Notes: a model not told the origin generated them from the sequence alone. DNA of 64,000 bases from Rhizomys pruinosus (GCA_009823505.1 VZQC01012382.1:283419-347418); one strand, 5' to 3'. Counted from the first letter of the stretch, positions 45,236 through 58,699 are shown. Numbers and translations: made by a program.

Positions 45236-48200
45236 TAGGACATCACAAAAACAGACCTGTTGACCAATGGAACAAAACTGAAAATCCAAACCTGAGCACT
45301 TACAATTTCAGCCACCTCATATTTGACAAAGAGGCCAGAAGACACAATGGAGGAAAGACAGCATCTTCAGCAAATGCTGTTGGCAAAACTGGATCACCAC
45401 CTGTAGAAGAATAAAGTTAAACCCCCACCTTTCGTCCTGTACAAAAGTCAACTCCAAATGGATCAAAGACCTCAACATAAAACCCAAAACTCTGAACGTG
45501 ATAGAAGAAAAAGTTGGCAGCAGCCTACAAGACATAAGCATAGGAAAAGACTTCCTAAATGAGACAGCAGCTGCACAGGAAATAAGATAGACAATTGACA
45601 AATGGGACCTCTTAAACTCAAAAGCTTCTGTACATCAAAAGAAACAATCGAGGAAGTGAAGAGAAAAACCCACAGACTGGGAGGAAACTTTCACCACTGA
45701 TACATCTAACAAAGCATTGACTTCCAGAATATATAAACTACTCAAAAAGCAAAGAAGAAAGAAAACAAATGACTCACTCAAAAGATGGAGCAAAGAGCTG
45801 AACAGAGACTTCACAAGTGAGGAATTAGAGATGGCTGAGAAACATCTTAAAAAGTGTTCAATGTCTCTAATAATTAAGGAAATGCAAATTTAAACCAGTT
45901 TAAGATATCATCTCACTCCAGTAAGACTGGCTAGGATTAAGAAAACAAATGATACCAAGTGCTGGAGAGGTTGTGGGGGAAGAGGAACACTCATCCACTG
46001 TTGGTGGGAATGTAAATTCATACAGCCACTGTGGAAAGCAGTGTGGAGAACCCTTGAAAGACTAAAAATGAGCTTGCCACCTGGCCCAGTCATACCACTC
46101 CTGAATATATATCCACAAGACTCATCTTACTGCAGAGACGCATGCACAGCCATGTTTATTGCAGCTTTCTTCACAAAAGCGAAGAGCTGGAACCAACCCA
46201 AGTACCCCACAACTGACGAGTGAATAGAAAAAATGTGGTACATCTACACAATGGAGTTCTATGCAGCGGTAAAGGAAGATGACATCATGAACTTTGCAGG
46301 TAAATGGGTGGAACTAGAATACATCATGTTAAGTGAAGTAACACAGTACCAGAAAAACAACGAGGAATGGTATCCCTCATCTATGGATGCTAGTGCCAAG
46401 TACCTAGTTGTAAGGCAAACTGAGCAACATTAATGTTATATTCCTCGTGATCTGAAAACACTGTTTTCTTATATTGTGAATCCCTTAACAGGTTCTAGAA
46501 CTAAGTTACCATTTATTTTTAGAGTTAGGAATTTTTGGTATATGGGTGAAGGGTATGTATGCATACTTTAGAGTAATATAAGAATGAGGAAAAAATTAGT
46601 TTGTCATGACAATATGTCTAACTACAGTATTTATTTTATGGGAATGCTTCTTAGTATTTCTTATACAAGGCTGCTTGAGCTTTTGTCCAAGCCTTTTCTA
46701 AAATATTATACAGTACTTAAAAGTATCAAGCCGGTGTAAGTTAGCCTTTCTGGATGCTTAATGACCATACTTAATGCCCATACCAATTTGGCTGAGGGAC
46801 TTAAGGGATAACTTTGTTCCTTTCCCTTAGAGGTCAACTAAGTCCCAAGGGACTATGCATGGGGGCATCTCTTAAAATGTCCTGTAAATCTGAGTCACCA
46901 GTCTTCCTGTGCAGGGAGGTCTTGGAGATCCACTAATGGGAATTCAGCAAGTGTTCAGTCTATAAAGAGGAAAGTCTGCTCATGCTTCAAAAAGGGAAGC
47001 CTGGTCTAGCAAGACCTGACTTTGTCCTTGAGTGGATGGAACTGGTAAATGAAAAGCCAAAAAGAGTCAGGGGATCCCTCACCCCCAAAACCTGAGTGAC
47101 CCTTGAGGACCAGATCATCAACTGACCTTGAGAAAACAAAAACCTTGGTTAATCTGGGCTAACTATATGGCCTCAAACATCCAAAAGGAAAGTATAAACA
47201 GAAATATATAAATAGTAAGTCCTGAGAAATTGTACTTCAGATATAAAATTTGAGATCTTAGTAAAAGGACAAAAAGAAAAAAAAAATCTGTGTGTGGTGG
47301 TGCATGCCTTTAATCCTAGCACTTGGGAGGCAGAGGCAGGCGGATCTCTGTGAGTTCAAGGCCAGCCTGGTCTACAGAGTGAGTTCTGGGCCAGCTGGGG
47401 CTGCAGAGAGACCCTGTCTCAAAAAGACAAAAAAAACGGTGGTGCATGCCATTTAAAACCAAATCCTAGCACTTGGGGAGGCAGAGGGAGGCGGATCTGC
47501 CTGAGTTCAAGGCCAGCCTGGTTCCAAAGTGAGTTCTGGGCCAGCTGGGGCTGCAGAAGACCCTGTCTAAAAAGACAAAAAAAAAAAAAAAAAAACACAG
47601 TGTTTTGCCTGTCTTATGGCAAGTGCAGTATCTGTGGCTTCCACTGCTTTTAGCCAGTCCTTCAAAAATGAGACGAAGACACAAGCTTTCACTTCCATCC
47701 AACCTTCCAATATGGAATGAAGAGCTATGTCTCTCCAAGAATCCTTCAATGCCAGATGGCCGCACTGGGAATGATATAATATCCAGAACTTGTGGAGCTA
47801 ACTACTGGGGTTTCCACCTCTTCAGAGTATAATGCCATTGTATGGACTATCCAGGCTGTATCATGAAGGAGACCAGTACAGGAGATGGTAAGACAGATGT
47901 GTGCTTCTTGACCCTCCTTTGTGGACCAGTGTAAAGGGACAAACCCCAGTGTGGAACACAATGAGACTGAGTGGTTTGGCTTGCCAAGGAAGGTCCCTTC
48001 TAACCATGACATCTTTCGTATCTAAGAAAAAAAAAATCCATAAGAAAAACATGAAGAAAACTAAAATATGCTAAGGGCATGCTATGTGCATTTTTGAGTG
48101 ATGCATTATGGACGGTTAACAAAACAACACAACCAAAAAGCTGTAGTTCAAAGAAACTGACTGAAATGGGTGTGAACTTCGCTTTTTTATAACAGTTTAA

Positions 48201-48370
48201 CTTCTGCATCGAGAATTTAGAGAGACTAGAGAAAAGATGAAAACCTTTTGGCAGAATCCTGAGCTCTGGTGTCGGTGGGGGGTTAGGGAGGGGTACAGGC
48301 TCTAGATTTGATTGTAATTGGTATAAAATATACAGACGCTTCAATAAAAACAATCTTGGCTTTGAAAAAA
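45236..48370 (+). mobile_element. L1, sense, 5'-truncated in ORF2, long 3' UTR
   Basis: Begins in the C-terminal third of ORF2 (CACAAAAACAGACCTGTTGA), with frames broken. The ORF2 end is readable at 46233-46433 ([17 protein letters not shown]). The long 3' UTR follows (as at 34.4-36.4 kb), interrupted by a pair of B1s at 47287-47600, and ends CTTTGAAAAAAAAAA at about 48370. It is inactive, since the endonuclease and RT are absent. Confidence 0.92.
47287..47600 (+). mobile_element. Two B1 SINEs in tandem
   Basis: The first B1 (about 47287-47437) ends CTCAAAAAGACAAAAAAAAC. The second (about 47439-47600) starts GGTGGTGCATGCCATTTAAA and ends in an A19 run. Both share CCAGCTGGGGCTGCAGA, a rare variant, so the pair probably arose by duplication rather than two independent insertions. 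Confidence 0.88.
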
Positions 48371-48639
48371 AAAATTTAAGACCATTCTATCAAGGTCTCA
48401 TTGTTTTCTGTCTGGCCTTGGAAGGAATTTAAACGAAGTAGCTTTACCTCCTAACTTGAACAAAGCCCTTCTCCCTCCATCCAGCTTTAGGTAGGGTGCT
48501 GGATTCTCCACCATTGAGATGCCCGTTCCTCCCCCCCAACTTCCCATCTGTCTATAAAGTTTTGCTTTTTATTCCCAAGGTCTTTTTATTTATGCTCATG
48601 TTCTTATCTACTGGTCATTCTAAAATGCTGAAGACCAAA

Positions 48640-49000
48640 AGATGAGAGATGTCCCCCTAGACTCCAGTATTTGAACATGTTTGTCCCCAGTTGGTGTGTC
48701 GCCCTTTTGGGACGATCTGTAAAGGTGTGGCCATAGCTGGAGGAAGTGCACCACATGGAAGTGGACTTGGCGTCAAAAGACTTCCAATCTCCAAGGCCTG
48801 GTTGCTTCCTGCTGCCCCCTTAAGATGTGAAAGCTCTGCTTTCTGCTCCTGCCACAGGCCCTCCTACTGCCAGCCTCCCTGCCAGGATGGACTCTGATTC
48901 CCCTGAAATCATCACTGTAAGTCAAATAACTCTTCATTTTGTAAATTCCCTTGGTTGTGGTGGTATTCACAGCAAGGTGTATACTTAGACTGCTACACAT
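48640..49000 (+). mobile_element. LTR-like rodent repeat (copy in unit A)
   Basis: TGTCCCC at the start, CCCAGTTGGTG, GTGTGGCCATAGCTGGAGGA, CTTTCTGCTCCTGCC, GATGGACTCTGATTCCCCTG, then a CAAATAACTC poly(A)-like site and TTGGTTGTGGTGG near the end. This is a common rodent interspersed repeat with LTR-style layout; I leave the family name open. Confidence 0.6.
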
Positions 49001-49149
49001 TTAGAATACATTGCTAAAAAGTAAATAACTGGGTGGGCACAAAATATTAGTAGTAAAAAACAACTTCTGAATTCTTTAATTCCTAACATTCACAGAAAAA
49101 AACAAAAAACACAACAACGCACACAATGCACAATGTAATGATTAGCAGC

Positions 49150-49320
49150 CAGACCATAGTGGCATGTTGCTTTAACTCCCAGGCATCGGGAAAGTAGGCC
49201 ATTGGATCTGCTGTGAAATCAAAGGCCAACCTGGTCTATGCGATAATTCCGGCGCAGCTAAAAAAAAAAAAAAAGGTAAGAGGAGCAAGACCATCAAAAA
49301 AAAAAAAAAAAAAAAAAAAA
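49150..49320 (+). mobile_element. Divergent B1 (unit A)
   Basis: GACCATAGTGGCATGTTGCT, TAACTCCCAGGCATCGGGAA, CAACCTGGTCTATGCG, then A-runs. The same element is at about 51470 and 59380. Confidence 0.65.
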
Positions 49321-49663
49321 ACAAATAGAATTAGAGGAAGGAACACTATTTAAAAATCTCTACCCAGATGAATTTCATATGAGATTTTTATAGTTGCATG
49401 AGTACAAACTACACATCCTTCTTTATTTGAAGCTAACTGTTGCATGGCATTAGGAAAGTACCACATAGCACATGTTGGTCCTAGTGGTCAATGTGACCCA
49501 CCAGGGAAGATGGGCCTCAATTGGGAATTTCCTCCATCTGTACGGCCGTGCAGCCATGTCTGTAGGGCATCTTCTCGAAAGTTGAGTGATATGGGAGGCC
49601 CAGCCCCTGTGAGTTGTTTCCACCCCTGGGCAGGTTTGTCCGTTGTATTTAAGAACGCAGGGC

Positions 49664-49845
49664 TGAAGCCGGTGTCGTGGTGGGCGCACGCCTTTATATC
49701 TAGCACTTGGGACGGCGAGGCCGGGGATCTTCATGGTTTCAAGTCCACCCTTGTCTACATAGTAAAGCGTTCCGGCAGCGTGGGGCTATAGGGGGTAGTG
49801 GAGCCCTGTCTCGAAAAAAGACCAAAAAAAAAAGAAAAAAAACAA
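49664..49845 (+). mobile_element. B1 SINE nested in a solo-LTR copy (unit A)
   Basis: GTCGTGGTGGGCGCACGCCT, CTAGCACTTGGGACGGCGAG, CTGTCTCGAAAAAAGACC and an A-run. It interrupts the LTR after a GCAGGGCTGA site. Confidence 0.88.
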
Positions 49846-50999
49846 CGAACGCAGGCTTAGGAGATCTCCCGAGACCACTCGCGGAAGCGAGGTATCGATG
49901 GACAGCACCTGCGTGCTTCAGCAAGGCGGATTGTTGATTGAGTTCATTCTAAAAAAAAAAAAAAACACAGTTGTTTTGCCTGTCTTACTGGCAAGTGCAG
50001 CTATCCTGTGGCTGCCACTGCTTTTGCCATCCTTCAAAGATGTGAGAAGACACAGCTTTTCAACCTTCCAATATGGAATGAAGGCTCATGTCTCTCCAAG
50101 AATCCTCCAATTGTTCAGTGCCAGATGGGGAATGATGAAATATCCAACTTGTGGACTGAACTACTGGGGTTTCCACCTCTTCAGAGTATAGACTGCCATT
50201 GTTGGACTATCCAGGCTGTATCATGAAGACCAGTACAGGAAGATTAAGACAGGATGTGGTGCTTACTGGACCTCATTTGCTGACCATGATAAGGGAAAAC
50301 CCCAGTGTGGAACACAAGGGCAGAACTGATGGTGGTTTGGGCTTGCCAAGAAGGAGCCTTCAAACATGACATCTTTCAGTCTAAGAAAAAAAAAATCATA
50401 AGCTGAAGATGCTAAAACCTATGCTATATGTGGCATGCATATGTGCACATTTTGGAGTGATGCATATTGGAAGGAATAACAACAACAACAACAACAGAAA
50501 GACTGTGTCAAAGAACTGACTGAAATGGTGAACTTCTGCTTTAAACAGTTAACTTCTGCATCGAGAATTTTGAGAGAGACTGAGAAAAAGATGAAAAACA
50601 TTTCTGGCAGAATGCATGAGCTCTGGTGGGGTGGGGGGTTAGGGAGGGGTACACGGCTCTAGATTTGATTTGTAATTTTGTATAAAATGTACAGAGCTTC
50701 AATAAAAAATTGGCTTTGAAAAAAAAAATTAAGACCATTCCTTATCAATTCCTTCTCATTTTTTTCCTTCTGATTTTGGCAGGAAATTTAAACGAAGATA
50801 GCTGTTACCTTTAACTTGAACAAGCCCTTCTCCCTCCATCAGCTTTATGTAGTGTCTGGATTTCTCACCATGAGAATGCCTCTTCACTCCCCTCCTCTAA
50901 CTTCCATCTGTCTATTAAAGTTTTGCTTTTATATTCCCAAGGTCTTTTTATCTTATGCTTCATGTTTTATCTACTGGTTCATTCTAAAAGCTGAAGACC

Positions 51000-51352
51000 A
51001 ATAAGATGAGAATGTCCCCCATAGGCTCCAAGTATTTGAACATTTTGTCCCCAGTTGGTGGTGCCATTTTGGGAGATCTTAGAAGGTGTGGCCATGCTGG
51101 AGGAAGTGCACCACTGGAAGTGGACTTGGGTCAAAAAGACTTGCCAATCTCCAGCCTTGGTCTGCTTCCCGTGCCCCCTTGAAGATGTGAAGCTCTGCTT
51201 TCTGCTCCTGCCCAGGCTCCTCCTACTGCCATGCCTCCCTGCCAGGATGGACTCTGATTCCCCTGAAATCATCAACTGTAAGCTCAAATAAACTCTTCGT
51301 TTTGTAAATTCCCTTGGTTGTGGTGGCTCTATCACAGAAAGGTGACTAATAC
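51000..51352 (+). mobile_element. LTR-like rodent repeat (copy in unit B)
   Basis: A cleaner copy of the 48640 repeat: CCCAGTTGGTGGTGCCATTT, GTGTGGCCATGCTGGAGGAA, CTCAAATAAACTCTTCG and GGTGACTAATACAC at the end. Confidence 0.6.
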
Positions 51353-52127
51353 ACATTTAGAATGCTAAAAAGTAAATAACTGGGTGGGCACAAAATATTA
51401 GTAGTAAAAAACAACTTCTGAATTCTTTAATTCCTAACTTCACAGGAAAAAAAAAAAAAAAATGATTTAGCAGCCAGACATGATGACGACATAGTGGTGT
51501 GGTGCCTTTAATCCCAGGCACTCGGGAAGTATGCCATTGGATAATCTCTGTCTAGTTTTAAGTGAAGTCGGCCATTGGGATCGCTTGTGGAAATCAAAGC
51601 CAACCTGGGTCTATTCGACTCAAGTCCAGGCCCCGTGGTTTGTTAGCAGCTGGTGTGTTCAGCTGTGTGGGTTGGGTGTGGCTGTAGTAGTAGAGGGTAG
51701 ACCCTAGTTATCTAAAAAACAAACTCAACAAACAAAAATAAAAAATAAACAAAAAAAAAAAAAAAAAAAAAAACAAAAGAATTAGGAGGAACACATTTTA
51801 AAAATCTCTACCCAGATGAATTTCATATGAGATTTTTATAGTTGCATGAGTACAAACTACACATCCTTCTTTATTTGAAGCTAACTGTTGCATGGCATTA
51901 GGAAAGTACCACATAGCACATGTTGGTCCTAGTGGTCAATGTGACCCACCAGGGAAGATGGAGCCTCAATTGGGGAATTTCCTCTATTGTACTGGCCTGT
52001 GGCCATGTCTGTTGGGGCACTATCTCTCGAAAGTGGATCGAAAGTTGAGTGATATATGGGAGGCCCCCCACCTGTGCGTGGTGCACCCCTGGGCAGGTGG
52101 TTCCCGTGTTATTTAAGACTAAGCAGG

Positions 52128-52318
52128 CTGAGCGCCGGGGGTGTGGGGCGCACGCCTTTACTCTAGCACTTGGGAGCAGAGGCAGGCGGTGATCTTTGTT
52201 GAGTTCAAGGCCACCCTGTCTACAGATAGTGACGTTCCAGGACAGCTGGGGCTATGGGGAGGATCTTCCTGTCTCGAAAAGACCAAAAAAAAAAAAGAAA
52301 AAAAAAAAAAGCAGGCAG
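52128..52318 (+). mobile_element. B1 SINE (unit B)
   Basis: GCGCACGCCTTTACTCTAGC, GGCAGGCGGTGATC, AGCTGGGGCTATGGGGA, CTGTCTCGAAAAGACC and an A-run. Confidence 0.88.
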
Positions 52319-55300
52319 GCCTGAGGAGATCTCCCGAGACCACTCAGGAAGCGCAGGTAGGTAGGCAGAGCTGAGTGCTTCAGCAAGGCTGATTGTTGAT
52401 TGAGTTCTCTAGGTTAATCCCTTCTTAATCCAGTGTTGTTTTTGGCTGGTTGCCTTTTTGTGGCCTGGGGCCGGTGGCAGAGTTATCCTCCCAGCTGTTC
52501 CTAAGTAGGGCTTGTGTGTGTTGTCTCCCATCTGAGATCTTCTACGCTGAGACCGTTCAGGCAAAGCGCAGCATGCATGGCCAGGGCGCGGCAAAGGTCA
52601 GAGCCCGCCCAACCGTCGGTCTGTCCTGTCCTTTGTCCCGTTTTACCCCCCCCCAACGCGACAACTGAGATTAGGAAGGCAAATCTGAAAGGAGGCAAGC
52701 AAAGCAATGCTTCAACACAGGAGAAGGCATTTACGACCTACATTGGAAACAGGCAAGCAGAAGCCCATATGCCAAGAAACATCGAGAAGACGGAGACAAC
52801 AAGAGGAAAGGAACAGGAAACGATAATCCGAATCAAGCTCTAACCACAACCCTATGGACAGATTCCTACAGTGGGATCCCATGGGGTTATGATGACCAAG
52901 TTCACAGAACATCAGAAACACAATTGGGAACATATTTAACAAACTACAACATTTAAAGAGCAAATCAAAAGAACAGAAGAATTCGGAGAATGAAGAACTC
53001 AGAAGCAAGGAACCCTAGCTGAGAAGAGGAGATGGACAAACTCCAGAAAGGAACATGGAAACACTGAAATAGATATCCCATGCTGAAAAGATAAAGATAT
53101 AGGCGTGTTAGGAGAACAACAGCGAAGCAACGATAGAAAAAGAGCTCCAGGAAGCGATTGAGGAAGCTCCAAAAAAGAAGTAGAAGATCGATACTAAAGA
53201 AATCAGAACGAGGAAAATGAAAAACGAAAATCAAGCACTAATCCAATCAAGAGGAAGAAGAGGAAGGAATGGTAAAAAGCCTTCGCGAAGCAGACAGAGG
53301 AGAAAGCCCCAAGCGAATAAAAGAGAGAGAGCATAGAACAGAACGAACCAGAACAAAGAATATCAGACCTGGAAGATAACACAGAAACAACTACAAAAAC
53401 TCAAGGAAAGATTATGAAAAATTAAAAATACACAAAAGTGGAAAACCAGGAACTGTGGGACAACCTTGAAGACTCTCGACATCCTCCCAATATAGGAGTA
53501 GAGAAGAGAGAAAGGGAATCCCAACGAGATGGTATTGATCAGATCTTCAAATAATATAGGATGAAAACTTCCACAAACTAAAAAAAAAAACAACCAATGC
53601 AAATTAAAAGAACACCACAAGAACTTCAAACAGACAAGATCAGAAATAGAAAATCCATCGCCACATCATAGTTATAAAATGCTTAGTAGACCAACCCAAA
53701 AACAAAGACAAAATCCTTAAAGCCACCAAGAGAAAAACACTAAAGTGACATTATAAGGGGAAAACCTATTCAGAATTCAAGCTGACTTTCAATGCAAACT
53801 GAATGAAATGAAAGCAAGAAGGAACTGGACAAAAGCATTCCCATTTTTTTAGTCAGTGTTGAAGTGAATTAATAGATATATACTGCCAACACCAGGTTAC
53901 TATTATTCCCAGCAAACATGTCAATCGATTAAGGAGAAAGAAAAAAAAAAAAACCTTCCATGAACATAACAAGTTGAAAGAATACATGTCCGGAAGCCAC
54001 AACCCTTCAAGAGAAATATTCGAAAGCAATTCAAGGAACAGAGAAAGAAAAGGAGAGCAACCATCTAGGCACCTACGAAAGAGAAATCAAATAAAAGCAC
54101 GTTACTGCAGGAAGTAGAAACCTAACTCCAAACCACAAACGGATAACAAGGCAAAATGAAAGCAACACAAACCTACAGTCATAACCTTAAAATATTATGG
54201 ATCTAAATTCCCCCCTCAAAAGACATAGACTGGGGGACTGGATTCTTAGGAAAACAGATATCCATCGATATGTGTCTACAAAAGAAACACAATTTACCTT
54301 CAGAAGCAGAGACACCACCTCTTAAAGTGAAAGATAGAAAAATTCTTATCCAAGCAGAAAATGTTACCAAAAAGAAACAGGGTTGTGCCTTTTAATATCA
54401 GACAAAAAGACTTCAAAGTAAAAATCGAAAATCCAAAAAAGAAAAAAAGGCACATTACATTTTTTTAAAGAATAATTCACCAAGAAGATTTCACAATCCA
54501 TGAATCTATATGCCCCAAACTCTGGTGACCACAAACTTTATAAAGACAATTCTCCAGGACCACAAGTCACACACTAACCCCAGTACACTCATCAAGGGGA
54601 CTTCAATACCCCACTGAGTCCTTTGGACAGGTCAACGGAAAAAGAAAAACAGGAGACATCTGAACTGAACATATGATACATCAAAATGGACCTCATAGAA
54701 CTCTACCGAAATATTCCACCCTAATACCAGAGAATACACTTTCTACTCAGCCACCCCATGGAACATTCACCAAAATTGACCACATACTGGGAACAGAAAC
54801 AAACAAAAAAAAGAAGAAACCTCCACATTCAAAAAAAGTTTGAAATAATTTCATGCATTCTATCAGGCCACGTGCAATAAGCTCAACAACAACACTAGGA
54901 TAGGCCTACTGCCTACAAGAACACAGGGAGACTAAACAATACATTTCCTTTTGAATAATGAATGGGTCAGGACAGAGATAAAGAAAGAAACAAAAGACAT
55001 TCCTGGAACCTGAATGACAATGGACAATATAAACACACAAAAAACCTACGGGATACCTAAAAGCAGTCCTCACCTAAGAGGGAAGTTTATAGTCCTGGTG
55101 CCTACATTAGAAAAAACGAAAGAGCACAAAGTGAATGATCTAACACTACAAGCTAAAAACACTTGCGAGGCAAAGATGAACCCTAAATTACAACAGACAG
55201 GAAGAAATAACAAAAATCAGAGCAGAAATCAATGAAATAGAACACAAGAAAACAATACAAAAAAATCAATTAATCCAAAAGTTGGTTCTTTGAAAGATTA

Positions 55301-56639
55301 ACACAAGAAGACAGACCTTCTAGGCATACACCAAAAGAAAGAAGGACAAAAACCAACTCAACTCAATACAATCCATGATGAAAAGGGAAATATCACAACA
55401 GACAAGGAAAAGATCCAGAAATATATGGGAATATTTCAAGAACCATACTCTACCAAGTTGAAAACCTAGAAAATGGAGGATATCTGAAATCCTGGGAATC
55501 ACCAAAGTTCAACCAAGAGAAGAGATCCGCCAGCTGAAACATACCCATAACCATATGAATGAAATGAAATAGAAGAAGTAGTAAGAAACCTCCTAACTAA
55601 AAAAAGCCCAGGACCAGACAGTTTCCTGCAGAATTCTATAAAACATTTCAAAAGAACCTTACCAACCATTATTACTGAAACTGTTTAGAAGGATACAATC
55701 AGAGGGACTCCCAAATTCCTTCATGAAGCCAGCATCTACTATTTACACAAAACCAGCAAAGATTACAACTACAAAAGGAGAATTATAGACCCATCTCCCT
55801 AATGAACACAGATGCCAAAATTCTAAATGGGATACTGGCAAATCGCATACAGACCCACATCAAGAAGATCCTCCATCATGACCAGTTGGACTATACCAGG
55901 ATGCAGGGATGGTTCAACATACAAAAAATCAATAACATCATCAAAACATAAATGGAATCAAAGACAAAACCACACCATCATCTCAAATATGCTTGAAAAA
56001 TCCTTTGACAAAATCCCGCATCCCTTCATGCTTAATGTCCTAGAGGAATTGAATTGGAGGATCATCCTCAATGTAATCAAAGCCATATACAGGAAACCCA
56101 CAGCCAATATCACCTAAATGGGGGAATGACAGAAACATTCCCTTTAAACGTAGGAACTCGGGAAGGCTGACCCCTTCACCACTCCTCTTCAATATAGTGC
56201 TTGAAACACTTGCTAGAGCAATAAGGCAAGAAAAGAATATTAAAGGAGTACTAATTGGCAAAGAAGAAGTCAAGCTTATCCCTATTTGCTGGATATGATT
56301 GTTTACTTAAAGGATACTAAAAACTCCACCAGAAAAACCTAGAAATGATTAACAGCTTCTCAGCCAACGTTGGCCAGGAAACAAAATTAACCTTTAAAAA
56401 AATCAATGGCCTTTCTTTTACACACGAACAAGCAACTGGAGAAAGAATTCCAAGAGACCTTCTCATTCACAATAGCCTCAAAAAACAATAAATACTTAGG
56501 AACAAACCTAACAAAGACACCAAGGATATCTACAACAAAAATTTAAATTTTAAAAAAAGAAATTGAAGAAATAATAGAAATGGAAAAACCTCCCATGCTC
56601 ATGGATTGGGAAAATTAACATTGTAAAAATTCCATTTTA

Positions 56640-56877
56640 GGGGGCTGAAGAGAGATGGCCCTAGCGGTTAAGAGCACTGACTGCTCTTACAGAGGACACC
56701 GGTTCGAATCCCCAGCACCCATATGGCAGCCGAGAACCATCTGAAACTCCCAATTCCAGGAGAAATCCAGTTCCAGGGGAATCCACCCCTCTTCTGACAC
56801 TCCATGGCAATGCACGACACGGGTGCACAAACTTGCATGCAGACAGTACATTGATTACACATACAGAAATAAATAAA
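56640..56877 (+). mobile_element. B2 SINE
   Basis: GGGGCTGAAGAGAGATGGCC head, GCGGTTAAGAGCACTGACTG, then a short duplicated CCAATTCCAGG(A)G / CCAGTTCCAGGGG block and an AAATAAATAAAA tail. It interrupts L1 ORF2. Confidence 0.93.
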
Positions 56878-57030
56878 ATTCCAGGTGTGGTGGTGCACCC
56901 CTTAATCCTAGCACTTGGGAGCAGAGGCACTCGGATCTCTGTGAGTTTGAGGCCAGCCTGGTCTACAGAGTGAGTTCCAGGACAGCCAGAGCTACAGGGA
57001 GACCCTGTCTCAAAAAGACCAAAAAAAAAA
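56878..57030 (+). mobile_element. B1 SINE, inserted at the B2 tail
   Basis: TTCCAGGTGTGGTGGTGCAC, GAGGCCAGCCTGGTCTACAG, CCCTGTCTCAAAAAGACC and an A-run. After it, L1 ORF2 sequence ATGTCCATTTTACC repeats the pre-B2 sequence, consistent with a target duplication around the SINE pair (TTCCATTTTA near 56630 and GTCCATTTTACC at 57032). Confidence 0.93.
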
Positions 57031-58699
57031 ATGTCCATTTTACCAAAACTCTTGTCATAGATTTAACACACAATTCCAATCAAATTCCCCAAGAGTTTCT
57101 TCACAAAATAAACAAATAAAAAAAAAAAAAAGACCTGGAATAGCCAAAACAACACCCTGACTGAAAAGAGCTACACAGGGGGGAATCACTATACTAAACT
57201 TCAAACTATACTACAGGGCTATAGTACATAAAAAGCAGCCTGGTACTGGCCACAAAAACAGACCTGTTGACCCAGGAACAAAACCAAAGATCCCAATCTG
57301 AGCACATACAATTTCAGCCATCTTTATATTTGACAAGGGGGCCAAGAAGACACAATGGAGAAAAGACAGCATCTTCAGCAAGTGGTGTTGCAAAACTGGA
57401 TCATCACTTGTAGAAGAATGAAATTAAACCCCTACCTCTCGCCCTGTACAAAAGTCAACTCCAGATGGATCAAAGACCTCAACGTGAAACCCAAACTCTG
57501 AAGGCAATAGAAGAAAAACTGTGCAGCAGACCAGAAGACATAGGCATAGGAAAAGACTTACTAAATCAGACAGCAGCTGTGCAAGAATTAAGGTCGACAA
57601 TTGACAAGTGGGACCTCCTTAAACTCAAAAGTTCTGTACATCAAAAGAAACAATCAAGGACGTGAAGAGAAATCCCCAGGGTGGGAGGAAACCTTCACCA
57701 TAGATACATCTGACAAAGCATTATTTCCAGAATATATAAACTACTCAAAAAACAAAAAAGAAAAACAAATGACCCACTCAATAAGATGGAGCAAAGAACT
57801 GAACAGAGACTTCACAGTGAGGGAATTAGAGATGGTGAGAAACACCTTAAGAAGTGTTCAACATCACTAATCATTAAGGAATGCAAATCAAAAACCACTT
57901 AAGATATCTTCTTACTCCAATAAGACTGGCTAGTATCAAGAAAACAAATGATACCAAGTGCTGGAGAGTTGTGGGGAAAGGGGAACACTCATCCATTGCT
58001 GTGGGGATGTAAACTCATACAAGCCACTAGGAAGCAGAGTGTAGAACTCTTGGGGAGATTGGAATGAACTTGCCACCCGACCCAGCCATACCACTTCTGG
58101 GCATGTACTCTCAAGACTCCCCCCACCGCAGAATACGTGCATGGCCATGTTTATTTCAGCTTCTTCACAATAGGAAGGGCTGGAACCAACCCAAATGCCC
58201 CTCAACTGATGAGTGGATAGAGAAACTGTGGTACGTCTACACAATGGAGTTCTATGCAGCAGTAAAGAAAGATCGACATCAAGCTTTTCAGGAAAATGGC
58301 TGTAGAGCTAGAGGACATCATGCTGAGTGAAGTAGTAACACAGTCCCAAAAAACAAACAACAAATGGTATCCCTCATCTGGGATGCTAGTGCCAATTACC
58401 TAGTTGTAAGTATTTCTTGTGTAGGGCCCCTGATTTGTCCAGAGCAGTTGGGAGTGATGCATATTGGAAACAACAACAACAACAGAAAGGACTGCATCGA
58501 AGAACTGACTGAAACAGTGAACTTTCTACTCAAAACAGTCAACTTCCTCATGGACAATATTTTAAGAAAGACTAGAAAGAGATGAAAAGCATGTTTGGCA
58601 GAATGCATGAGCTCTGGTGGGGTGGAGGAATGGGGGGGGGACACGGGCCTAGATTTGTTAAAAAAATAAAAATAAATATATGTGAAAAAAAAAAGAATG

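Larger units (their letters stand above)
47600..49965. repeat. Tandem duplication, unit A (about 2.37 kb)
   Basis: Runs from CACAGTGTTTTGCCTGTCTT through the L1 3' end, an LTR-like repeat, a divergent B1, the 5' part of a solo LTR, a B1 and a small unidentified block, to an A-run at about 49952. The same ordered content restarts at 49966. Unit A is the noisier copy, missing single bases from many doublets. Confidence 0.85.
49966..52405. repeat. Tandem duplication, unit B (about 2.4 kb)
   Basis: A second copy of the unit beginning at the same base context as unit A: an A-run followed by CACAGTTGTTTTGCCTG. Contents: L1 3' UTR end (49966-50730), LTR-like repeat (51000-51352), divergent B1 (about 51470-51775, with extra sequence), partial solo LTR (about 51920-52127), B1 (52128-52318) and the small block ending GATTGTTGATTGAGTTC at about 52402, where the next L1 begins. 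Confidence 0.85.
52406..58695 (+). mobile_element. L1, nearly full length, indel-riddled
   Basis: 5' UTR about 52406-52770 (GC-richer, ends with GGAGGCAAGCAAAGCAATGC as in the intact copy). ORF1 runs from about 52770 (ATGCCAAGAAACATCGAG) to about 54100. ORF2 runs from about 54145 to 58340 with the endonuclease (GACTTCAATACCCCACTGAG) and RT blocks; the FADD site is broken (TTTGCTGGATATGATTG at 56285, a base-level loss in the DD codons). A B2 and a B1 are inserted at 56640-57030. The Cys region (about 57960) is also shifted. It has the short 3' UTR and ends in an A-run at about 58685. Indels occur every few tens of bases. Confidence 0.92.
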
